Shown here one piece after another: positions 34,286-46,900 of a DNA stretch of 64,000 bases. Origin of the DNA: Bolinopsis microptera (taxonomy: Eukaryota > Ctenophora > Tentaculata > Lobata > Bolinopsidae); the NCBI RefSeq assembly GCF_026151205.1, contig NC_087076.1:7542902-7606901 (forward strand). The letters run 5' to 3'. The notes below the pieces were generated by a model, which did no database searches, had not been told where the DNA came from, and saw only the letters and a program-made list of their open reading frames with translations. Each line of letters starts with the position of its first letter. The first letter of the stretch is position 1. Position numbers and translations under genes: made by a program.

Positions 34286-37200
34286 TTAAGGGTCGTGTAT
34301 TTGACCCTTGGTCCACTCAACAAGACCAGCAAGGAGCGTTAGATCAAAATGCTGAGAGATATTATCCAACACCAGGAGGAACCGCTGCATATCCGTCATG
34401 TGAAGAAGTGTTACAAAACTTCCCGCGCACATACAATAATCCGACATGTTGGTGTTCTTGACGTCGTTACACTTGCTACACAACAGATCCTGTAGGGTGT
34501 GCGACACTAACTTTTGCTGCAGATACGCAACCAGGCGCTCTTCGATCATGTCCCTATCGTAGGGTCGTTGACAGTGAGCACAGAGCCACTGCGGGGGTGG
34601 ACCTTGATCTAAATAGGGGTCTCGGCATAAGTCCAGATCTCTGCAGTTACTGCACTTATTACAGATAACTTCAGGCAGCACGAATGACAGACAGGGGTCC
34701 TTGAATATGCTGGCTTCTGAAAATTCCCCCACCGATACCAGACGCAGAAGATCCTTCTTCAGCTTGTGCACTTGAGCAGAGATTGTGCTGTCAAGGCTGA
34801 GGACTTTACAGACACATTTGATGAACTCCAACGAGGGATTTTTTAACTCCAGATGTGAACCTGCAGATGAAAATGATCAATACTTTAAAAAGGTTAAGTT
34901 TGAGCAGAAGTAAGTAAGCAGGTCTCGGTACAATCAACAAAGCTGAAAGGTATCGTAATAATTTCAAAGTATCAAGACAACGTACCAGGCAGTTTGGGGA
35001 AGACGTCCCTCTCGCCCAGCATGTTACTGGGCATGTTATTGTGAACCCTCTGAACAATACTATACAGTTGGGTGACCAGTTTGTCTGCCACGAACTCCTG
35101 AATGGCAGACTTGTCCAGGGAGTCTGTTTTCTGTGAGGCTCGTCTGATGGGGGTCTCTCCAGGCACGTGATCCTCAAGAGACTGGGTTATCGTCTTGTTC
35201 ACCGCCTGTTAGAGGGATAATTACTGAAGAGGAGAACGGTGTTCTACTATACTGGGGGGGGGTGTCATGTCCGTCTATGTCCGCCTATGTCCTGTCCTTT
35301 TTGGATTCTATGAGACAACGGACGTGTTTTTTGGGACATTGGCGGACACGGACGGACATTGGCGGACTTGGACGGACATTGGCGGACTCGGACGGACATT
35401 GGCGGACTCGGACGGACATTGGCGGACCCGGACGGACATTGGCGGACTTGGATGGACATTGGTGGACATTAGCAGACATTGGTGGACATCAGCGGACAAA
35501 CATTTTGAGGACTGAAGAGTACTGAAGAGTACTGAAGAGTACTGAGAAGGATGGCTGCGAAGGATGGCTGAGGAGGAGGAGGACTGAGGAGGAGGACTGA
35601 GGAGGACTGAGAAGGAGGAGGACTGAGGAGGATGGCTGAGGAGGATGACTGAGAGGGAGGAGGAGGAGGAAGAGGAGGAAGAGGACTGAGGAGGAGGAGG
35701 AGAAGGACTGAGGAGGAGAAGGAGGACCCAGGAGGAGGAGGAGGACCCAGGAGGAGGAGGACCCAGGAGGAGGACCCAGGAAAAGGCCCCAGGAGGAGGA
35801 GGAGGACTGGGGAGGAGGAGAACTGTTGAGGACTGATGAGGATGACTGAGGACGAGGAGGAAGAGTAGGAGGAGGACTGAGGAGGGGAGGAGAAGGACTG
35901 AGGAGGAGAAGGAGGACCCAGGAGGAGGAGGACCCAAGAGGAGGAGGACCCAGGAGGAGGACCCAGGAAAAGGCCCCAGGAGGAGAAGGAGGACTGGGGA
36001 GGAGGAGAACTGTTGAGGACTGATGAGGACGAGGAGGAAGAGTAGGAGGAGGACTGAGGAGGGGAGGAGGAAGAGGACTGGGGAGGATCAGGAAGACCCA
36101 GGAGGACCCAGGAGGAGGAGGAGGACTGAGGAGGATGGCTGAAGAGGATGACTGAGAGGGAGGAGGAGGAGGAAGAGGAGGAAGAGGACTGAGGAGGAGG
36201 AGGAGAAGGACTGAGGAGGAGAAGGAGGACCCAGGAGGAGGAGGACCCAGGAGGAGGACCCAGGAAAAGGCCCCAGGAGGAGGAGGAGGACTGGGGAGGA
36301 GGAGAACTGTTGAGGACTGATGAGGATGACTGAGGACGAGGAGGAAGAGTAGGAGGAGGACTGAGGAGGGGAGGAGGAAGAGGACTGGGGAGGATCAGGA
36401 AGACCCAGGAGGACCCAGGAGGAGGAGGAGGACCCAGGAGGAGGAGGAGGAGGACTGAGGAGGATGGCTGAGGAGGATGACTGAGAGGGAGGAGGAGGAG
36501 GAAGAGGAGGAAGAGGACTGAGGAGGAGGAGGAGGAGGAGAAGGACTGAGGAGGAGTCGAGAAGGAGGACCCAGGAGGAGGAGGACCCAGGAGGAGGAGG
36601 ACCCAGGAGGAGGACCCAGGAAAAGGCCCCAGGAGGAGGAGGAGGACCCAGGAGGAGGAGGAGGAGGACTGAGGAGGATGGCTGAGGAGGATGACTGAGA
36701 GGGAGGAGGAGGAGGAAGAGGAGGAAGAGGAATGAGGAGGAGGAGGAGGAGGAGAAGGACTGAGGAGGAGAAGGAGGACCCAGGAGGAGGAGGACCCAGG
36801 AGGAGGACCCAGGAAAAGGCCCCAGGAGGAGGAGGAGGACTGGGGAGGAGGAGAACTGTTGAGGACTGATGAGGATGACTGAGGACGAGGAGGAAGAGTA
36901 GGAGGAGGACTGAGGAGGGGAGGAGAAGGAGGACCCAGGAGGAGGAGGACCCAGGAGGAGGACCCAGGAGGAGAACCCAGGAAAAGGCCCCAGGAGGAGG
37001 AGGAGGACTGGGGAGGAGGAGAACTGTTGAGGACTGATGAGGATGACTGAGGACGAGGAGGAAGAGGAGGAGGATGAAGAGGAGGAGGAGGACCCAGGAG
37101 GAGGAGGACTGAGGAGGATGGCTGAGGAGAATGACTGAGAGGGAAGAGGAGGAGGAGGAGGAGGAGGACTGAGGAGGACTGAGAAGGAGGAGGAGGAGGA

Positions 37201-37905
37201 CTGAATAGGAGGAGGAGGGGGACTGGGGGAGGACTGAGGATGAGGAGGAGGACTGAGGAGGACTGAGGACTGAGGAGGAAGAGGAGGAGGATGAAGAGGA
37301 GGAGGACCCAGGAGGAGGACTGGGGAGGAGGAGGACTGTTGAGGACTGATGAGGAGGACTGAGGACGAGGAGGAGGAGTAGGAGGAGGACTGAGGAGGGG
37401 AGGAGGAAGAGGACTGAGGAAGATCAGGAAGACCCAGGGGGAGGAGGAGGAAGAGTAGGAGGAGGAAGCATCTAAATGTTATTTCCATTTTTTCCCGTTT
37501 TTGTCCATTTTTGTCCGTTTTTGTCCGCTCTATTTTTTGTCCGTTTTGAAAATATAGGGTACCGAACGGACAAAAAACATGATCCCCCTATAACAGCAAA
37601 AATTGAACATTTTATTTAGCAATTTAGGTGTCCATTAATGTCCGCCTAAACGCTTAGTGGTGCCAGAGGAGTTGGACCAGACAGGTGTAACATAGCGACT
37701 ACTTTAACGCCGTCTTATTTCGCCTCTCTCTTCCACACTCAACCACCACTTAAGCGTTTATCTATGACACACCCCACAACACTTACCATCATCCTTAATT
37801 ACACATTTTGATTCCACTGGCATCCTCCCACAGGACTGCCATACCCCAGAGGTAGGCAAAGCATTCATATGCTATCCTCTCGTGGGCCAACCAGGCCCAG
37901 CCTCT

Positions 37906-37942
<37 letters not shown>

Positions 37943-40900
37943 TCCGCCTATGTCCGTCTATGTCCGTCTATGTCCGCCTATGTCCGCCTATGTCCGCCTA
38001 TGTCCGCCTATGTCCGCCTATGTCCTGTCCTTTTTGGATTCTATGAGACAAGCGGACATGGACGGACGTGACACCCCCCCTATACTTATATAGTTTCGGG
38101 GTGCGTTTTAAGTCATCACATGGCACCTTTTTAGTATTAATCGATGACCCAAACCATGAACAATCGGTAAATTTTTGATAACCCAATCGCAACTTTTTAA
38201 GGAAGAGTTAAGTACTTACTTGGATATATCCAGCGATAATGAGCTGGAAGAATTTCTGTAAACTACCATCCTCCGGTAAGAACTTCTTGAGGTTCCAGTT
38301 CATCTGAATAGTGGGAGCTAAGTCCCCGGACTTCCGTAATGCTCCACCGTTGTTCACACTATCCAGCCACAGCAGATTCTCCCAACTCTTTGTGATCTGA
38401 TAAAACGGAATAAGAATTAAATCAACAATTTAAAGGAATCGTTAAAAGAAAAAATTATTACCGCTCGCTATAGAGGACCAAGCTAATTTATTGAAAAAAA
38501 AGGATATTAAAACTTGAAGACACGAACCTGGAGTCCGATGCAGCCAAAGAGTTCCTGGGAAGTGATACTGTTGATGATGTAGTTAGTGTAGTTGTGGGCA
38601 TCTTCTATTGTCCGTTTCTTGGTGGCAACAATGATCCTGTTCATGTCACAGTACACGATAGAGGAGCCCAGTTTCTTGACCTGGAGATACAAATAAACAT
38701 ATACAATATACAATATACATTATACATTGTACATTATACATACAAATATACAATATACATACATAACGGTATTTGCGATACGGTAAATTGCTTATACTCT
38801 AGGTCACAACAATTAACAATGCTTCAGAATTTTGTTATTCTAGCGGAATAAGAGAGCCTCATTTGATCTCCCAAATTTTACAAAACAACAAACCTCCATA
38901 ATTAACTGCAGGAAGAGTTTCTTGATGCTGCTGTTAACCACCCTAGCTAGGGCGGGGTCGTGAAGAAGGGAGCTGGAGTTAGTCAACCAGCGGTAGAAAT
39001 GTATCAGTTGGGTATCAGCGTACTGGTTATTTCCACTCGATACCTGGGGTACGTGTTTGTGTGTATCAGTTGGGTATCAGCGTACTGGTTATTTACACTC
39101 GATACCTGGGGTACGTGTTTGTGTGTATCAGTTGGGTATCAGCGTACTGTTGTACTTGTTATTTCCACTCGATACCTGGGGTACGTGTTTGTGTGTATCA
39201 GTTGAATATCAGCGTACTGGTTATTTCCACTCGATACCTGGGGTACGTGTTTGTGTGGGGTACCGAGAGGAGGGGCCCTGAACCTACAGGCTACATTCTA
39301 ACTTGTCGATATTGAGCATTCTATATTCAGTACCAAATGAATCGAGGTTTACAATAAATCGAGGTACGGTAAATCGAGGTTCCATTTTATAAGGATTTAA
39401 TAGAAATAGTTTGGACAGTTTGTGTAGAGTAGCTGCTAAACGAGGGGAGGGGATGTAAACCTGGTGAAGCCAGCTGATAACCATAGATTTGAGGACTTTG
39501 AAAGCAGAGCTGACTTGTGCTGCCTCGTCGTAGGCGGTGATTGTCGAGCTGCCCTCTCCGCCGGTGATACCCACCTGGCATTTTCAAACCGTTATCACAC
39601 TTTCAGTTCCAATTCAAATTTAATAAACCCGATTGATATTCGATAAAACATAATATTATAACTTAAATTCGAAAGTTTGATTAACCACCAGTGATTGGAT
39701 AACAAAGTATGGATATTGGATAAATAACTACCTGTTTATTGACGGTATCTAGAGAAACAGTACTGACTCCCTCCAAATCATTGACGTGGTGGCTGTGTAG
39801 AATGGTGTTTACTGCTAACCCTTCTAGATTGATCTGTCAAAGAGAGATTATCACAATTGTGAAGTTGTGAGCGCAATTTCTGATGCAGTTAAACAAATGT
39901 AAATATACTTGCCAATATTAGCTTTAGAGTAGTAACCGTTTCTTGCTTATTCTACGAGAACAAGATATTATAGCCACGAGCTCGACAAACTTCTTGAGGA
40001 TATAGTTCGCAATTCTGTAACACTAAGAACTGTTTTGTCAGGTAACAGTTCACTGGCCATATTATACTTGATAGTATCCACAACTTATCTACAGTTATAA
40101 AGCCATGATAACTCCTATCCGCCCCCCCCCCCCCTTGAATGTACACCATCTTATCTCTAAGCCGACTAACCTCTACACAAACGGTGTTGTAAGCTGCAGG
40201 GAAGTTCAAGGAAAGCACGTGATCTTGATCAGAGCTGGTCAGCCTGTGGTCGTCCTCCTCCTTACCGCCCAGATCCGGCGCAGGTGCGTTACTCGCCCAC
40301 AGCACGTGGTTCTGCTTGAGGAGGTGGCGCGCGTAGAATATATCAGCTGCCAACATAGACAGATCTTCTGGCACATTGCCAATGGGCACGTGGACATACC
40401 GCGCGTAAGTTAGGTTGTGTTCTAACCACTTTAGACAACTGGAAATAGACGATAATCAGTTGATCAGTGTTAATTGCAGAGTTGCTGATATACATCAACA
40501 ATACGTCTCATTCAGTTAAAGGACATAAAACCATTAAAATAACTAACTAACGTCATGCATACGCCAAAAACGCATTTAAGTATCTACCTGAAATAATTTG
40601 AAAGCATTTTTCTTGCAGAATGTCTTTGCCAGTCTAACATCGCAATGGAATCGCTCGAATCAAACGGTACTTTAATAACCGGAAACGTGTTTATCGCTGG
40701 AACCTGAAACAGATTTAAATGCACTTTTCAATTATCAGAATACGTTTCAGTGGTGTTTTGAAAAAATGAAAACTGAAATGTCTGATAAAAATGTGAGCAA
40801 TAAATACTTTGTTGTTTTATGGTTTAGTGTTTACAAATCTGTAAGTTTCCTACCTGCATGCTCGCCTGATCGAATGACTGGAGAACCACAACAACTGATT

Positions 40901-43900
40901 TGTGTCTGTCCTTGTAGTCCGCCAGATACCGCTGTATTGCCCGAGCTGTACCTTTCATGTTCGCCTCAACTCTCACCTGAAACGGAACAAGTACTACAAA
41001 GTAGACAAAGTAGACAAATCCGGCGTTATAATGGTAGAGTTGCCTAAACGGTGCTTTACAGTTTACACCCAGCTATTATAGGTGTTTGTGTGGCACACAA
41101 TCAATATGATCGGGGGGTCATACTCGTAGGGATGTGTTGGTAGGATTGGAGTCACAGCTAATCAGGGTATGTAACTTCTTGATACACTGGTACGATTTGA
41201 TCCAATGCCTGATTTTGTGTATCGTACTGTCCTACTCCTATTATAACACCATCCCACACTGTTTAATGCACTCCATCTCAACCAGAGAGAGGAACAATCT
41301 CACGAGAAATGTTACAGTACGTGCTTTTCTTAATTTAATATGCATTTGTTGTGAGAGTTGTTAAACATTTTATAAATATAGCTTTATCATATCATGCACA
41401 CTCGGTTACAAAATTTAGATTAAGGCGGAAAGTTGACTCTCATATGATCGATCTGGCCAGGCCCATTCATAATATTCAACTGGTCGTCACGGAAATCGAC
41501 GATACTGCACGATAAAGTATTTTAAATTCTTTCTCGACGACTTGGGCTCATGCCAATGTGATGGATATATTAATCATAGAGCGATTGATAAAGCGGCAGA
41601 TTCAGAGATTGTTTTTTATCCAACTGCCTTTATATATCTTCTCTGCGACTAAAAGTAGATAATGGTTCTGATTCGTGTTTAAGAATCTTCTAGCTACGTG
41701 TTTTGTCTCAAACTTTCATTTCAATGAATTGTCGTGTCTTTCTTCTAGATAATGACTAAGATGAACCTCATTATATTTATAGCCGCAAACTTGGGCGGTT
41801 GCTAAACCTCGTTTCAGAACACCGGAAATTCTTCTTTTACTTAAAACCAGTATTCTCTCAGGATGAAGCCAATTTTAGCGTTAACGGCGCTAATTGTGTT
41901 GGCTGCTGACGCTCGAAGTACAAGACAAAGTGATGACGAAGAAAGGAACTATGAGGAACCGTTCCTGCCCAAAGATCCTATGGTAATCCAGCTTAACAAG
42001 AAAGACCATTATGAAAGCGATCCTCCAAGGATCACATACCGAGGCTGTCACAAGTTTTGTGTGGGAACTGTTGAAGGACGTCCGGATTCTGACTCCGTTT
42101 GGAACCCATTCAACCTGAGCGCAGACGAGCTTTACTACTTCCGATACGTCAAGGTAAACATGAGGGAGTGCAAATGGGCAGTCAACATGCCCCGACAGTT
42201 CCAAATCCTTGAACTCTTCTTCGCTGACGACGAGGAGGATAACGGTTACGTTATCTCCCGGCCAGTGGATCAGCTTACATGGGACAGCTTCCATTTCCTT
42301 ATCTACAATCCAGACAGTGAACCAAGTAGGAACTTTAGGGTACGATGGACAAGTTACATGAACGTTTGTGATGCTAAAGAAACTGAGGCTCCGATAGATA
42401 CACACTACGAACCAAATGCCTTTGATCCAGCCGAATACGTCAGCGTCTTCCAGGATTACGTGGAGCCTTGACTTCAACCAGACAAACAGTTTTATTATTA
42501 TTCCCATTAATCAAATATTTAATACAGATATAATGCTATTTCAATTCTTAGATAAAGAATAGCGGACTTACCTTTATAGTGGCATTATTTGGAGATAAAA
42601 GTGTCAAATTTCTAAGAATTTGCAGTAATTTCTAAGAATTTGCAGTAATTTTGCTTCATATTAAAATAATGATTCTGACACGAGACTGGGATCTATTTAT
42701 AAATATCGTATGCACGTTGCTGATGTACTTGTAGATTGAAAATTTTAAGATTCTTGATTTACGTAAATTTGCAATAAGATGAGAGCAGTCTGAACTCTGA
42801 ATATAATATGACAAATATAAAATGTATTCATCAAGTTATGACATGAAAAAAATGCTTCTCTTTTCTTCATAACCATACATTAAATCATGAGCTAACCTCG
42901 AATCCCATATCATTTGGAGGGAGATACGTATCAGATATCCCTTCTGCCTGGTCGCCGTATATCGACTTATAATGATTCCCTGGAAATAAATGATGATCTT
43001 CAGTTTCGCGAGTCTGAATCAGAAAGTTGCCTTATACTCTTTATACTTTTATAGAATAAAGCACTTGTTTGTCATTCCCAGGTACAAAACTAGAAAGTTG
43101 AGCATGAAAACCTATAAAAGAAAAGTTAACAAGGAAAAAGCACATAAGCAACGAATACTAACCAAGATTTCCGACACTATTAGTCTTAGCGGAATCCGAA
43201 ACAAATACTGTAGTCTTATGTTCGGCTTTAGAGAAGACGCCAACAAGGTTCCTGCCAGCATTGCTTATCTCGTAGATGTAGAGGTACTGAACGTTGCTCA
43301 TGTACGAGATTTCAGCTTCTGATTTGAACTGCAGGTTGGTTAACTGAAACGTGTCCGAGGTGTCGTTTGTTAGAGACCTGTAGAGAGAGGGGAAATTAGT
43401 AGATTAGTTGAAAGATTTAAATACGGAGAGGAAATCAGACGGTAGAATCTTTAGAGTTAAATTTTCAAAGATTTATGTCAGCGTACAATTCGACAGTTTG
43501 TCAGAAATTGTATCATAATTGAAGATTTGAGCACCAACCTGAAGCGTGCATGTTCGGAGGTGACAGAACAAGCACAGCCAAGTTCCACAAGAACTCTGAA
43601 TAGAGCCGGGACATTAGTCTCGTACACTCCCTCCACATCCGGGCCAGCTAGCTCAGTTGATATCTCACCTGGGGAGGGCATTAAGTGTTGTGGTAGAATT
43701 CTGAACCGCTGTACTAGCCTTCCTTAGTTTCTAACCAAAATTGCGGGTCATAGAGTTATAGAGCGAATGAGGCATGAAATATTGTAGGGGAGAAAACTAG
43801 CAATGGAAAATTTGTATGAGATCGTATTCTAACGGTAAAATTAGAAATGAGAATAGAGCTATTTCAGGATAAAATAATGAGATAGTAACCTGCGTGCTGC

Positions 43901-46900
43901 TGAAATATATCCTCAGGCACAGTGTACTCGTACAAATTGAGAACAGGAACAGACCGAGGTAGGGTTCTACTTGTTCTCCTCCACAGTTCCCCGACCTCTT
44001 GGTCTTTGGGGGTCCGGCAGTTTACGTAGAATATTCGCGGCACTGTTACCTGAAGAACGACAAATTTAGTCTACCATAAATTTAGTCAAACTTTTGACTA
44101 CATTTTTCGGCGACTAATTTTGAAGTAGACCAAAATTTTAGTAGAGCATATATGAATTACATTTTATTGAGCTTACATTCTTTATCATACAGGGTGGGCC
44201 AAAAGTCAGTACCCATACGTTGGCCTTAATAGCTCCGCCGTGTTTTATATTTGAGAGCTGTTGCTTTGCAGATGGCATACTGTACTTACTGGTTCGAGGA
44301 TTCCGTCGTCAAAATTTGAAAATTCGAATATTTTAGACCACGCCCATTCAATATTAAAACACCTATATTGTTTTCTCTGAACATACTGAACGCCTAATTT
44401 TTTTCAGAGACGGTAGATTATTAAATGTTGCATATATGATCTGAAAACATGGGGCAAAACGGATTAGAAATGACGAAGTTATCAAGCATTTTCTGTATCT
44501 CGTTAACAATATTGACTGGGTGATTATGTGACACCGTGACACGACACCTTAATTGGGCACCCTTAACAATTCCCATAATGTTTAACGGGGTAGTTAACGG
44601 GGGCACCTTATCACGTGATTAGGTAAACCAATCACCTAAGCACACGTAATGAATAAACTCGTTATGCTTCATATCTCGGTCATCTGAGAAGCTACAGTTC
44701 TAATTCTTTCAGGACAAACGTAATTCGAATGGCCAAACACAATTCAATAACATTTAGCTTGATCCGACTATCCAAACTATCAAATAAATGTGAAAATGAA
44801 CCTCCATTTGAAAAAAATGAACGCGAATATTTTTCGAGTTGACAAATTCCTCGAACCAGTGGTGGTACTAAGTCATACCAGAAAGAAGTATTTAAATTGG
44901 GCACTCAGTGACTGAGCTATAAAGGCCAACGTATGGGTACTGACTTTTGGCCCACCCTGTATGTTTATGATAAACAGTTAAATATCGCTAAATGTACACA
45001 TAACAGGTCCCTACTGCTCTAATAAGAAATTGTATGCTATGATATGTAACAGTTCACGTAGAATATGCGCGGCACTGTTACCTGAAACAGTTGTTGAATG
45101 AGTGGCTAACAAAACTATAACCGATTTAAATTATAATTGGCAATAACATTGAATATCGAGGCCAGGGACACTGAAATCATATCATTCACAAAAGAGAACT
45201 GCAGTTATGTGCAGCGCCTCAGCCCTCGTTCCTAAGTTACCGAAGTACAACCTTAACATTCTGTCAAATACAATTAGCACAGGGTTACCTAACGTTCATG
45301 ATATCAGTGAAAGCCTGAACCCCTTTACCTTTAGCTGCTGTATATTCCCATCGATTGATACCCAGAGTCTGAAAAGACCAGGGGTATCTAGAGGCAGGAT
45401 CTGGATCACCTCCCACACGCTTTTCAATAAGTTCTTCTGCCCCTGACGGAGAAACGTGTCCATGGTACGGTGAGCTGACGTTCTGGAAGGTTCGGAAGTA
45501 CCTCGAGCTGAGATCTGGAGAGTGGAAGTTGAACATAATTGATATATTATAACAGAACAATTGACATAATATAACAGAACAATTGAACGTCACCATGGAA
45601 ATGCGTCATTTCATCTTTAAAGCATTAACAATGTAGTATAAACCAGTTGAACCAAGAGACAACTTTAAAAAGTATTCAACAATAAAAACCTTGTTTGAGG
45701 CGTTGTGTTGTCGTATCTTCTTCTGTAGCTTCCACTTCTCCTTGTGAAATGATAACCATGACTTGAACTGAGCTGCTCCTTCCTTGAATATAGGTGCTTC
45801 TCCTGAGGAAGATTGAGTATGGTGATTCTAATTACTGCCCTTGTTCAAAATAACTATTTACTCACAACACCGGGACTATAAGGGCGACGAGAAAGAATCA
45901 ATTGGAGAAAACAAATCATGTTTATCGTATATTCAAAAAAAATGTAGATGTTGCATCAAAATATTGCTAATATTTTTGATATGCCGAAATATAAGTGGCT
46001 GATTAGGAGAATACACATAGTGAATGTGATGGTAGAAAAGGGACACAGTCAACGGTAAAGTCCTCTCAAGTCCCAACATCTCATACAGTTAGTTTAGTTC
46101 AAGACCAGAAACCAACAGATTTTAAAAGGCTCACAAACCCAAATCATCTTTCCAATGGTTAGGTATCTGTTCCTGGGGCCGCCCTCTCTTGGTCTGCTTA
46201 CTAACAGTGGGAGGTTTAGCTGCTGCTCGAGGAACTGTTCCCATTGTTTCTATGTCAGGGATGTTTGAGTTGGTGTTCGTCCCCAGCGGCTTCTTTACAG
46301 CCTGGAATGAGTGAGTGGGACATAAAGGATCCTGCAATATTTAATATTAACCGTGAAAAGTAAATGCGGTAATTTTTTTCTTTACTAGGTAATTTAGTTT
46401 ACTTACTAGCTAATTAAGTTTACTTACTAGCTAATTAAGTTTATACTAGCTTGATTTTCACACTTTCAGTTTCACTATGTTCGAAATTAACTCATACCTG
46501 GGACTTCGACATAACTCTGAATTTTCATGTCGAAACGACCGAACTAACACTTAAGTTATAAATAATCAATCCCACCCTCTTTTGTAAAAAACCCAACTAC
46601 CAGATGTATTATAATTCACAATGCGCTGTGAATTAAATTCTACAAAAATCTTCAATTTTTATTGTTAGAGTTAGTCTAAGAGCGGTTCAGAATGGATTGT
46701 GTTAGTTCATTAGGATTAATTTTGTTAATTCTCACGACACTACAAAAAATTATCGCAGCTGCTTTAAAAGTGGCACCAAGAATTACTGCCAGTTCACAGA
46801 ACACGTTCTGTAACATCCATCCTAAACATTTGGCGACATAATAATTATATTGGCATTATTTATGAGTAAGCACGATATTTCTGTCACTCCACTGCAGCCG

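Noticed and set aside
35308-37488. Long Pro/Ser/Leu-rich open frames on the minus strand (209 and 466 codons)
   Set aside because: They are translations of the purine-rich repeat core of element A; unit length and lack of stops explain them.
41890-42507. 205-codon open frame antisense to the nested secreted gene
   Set aside because: Shadow frame; the opposite strand has the signal peptide and better coding character.
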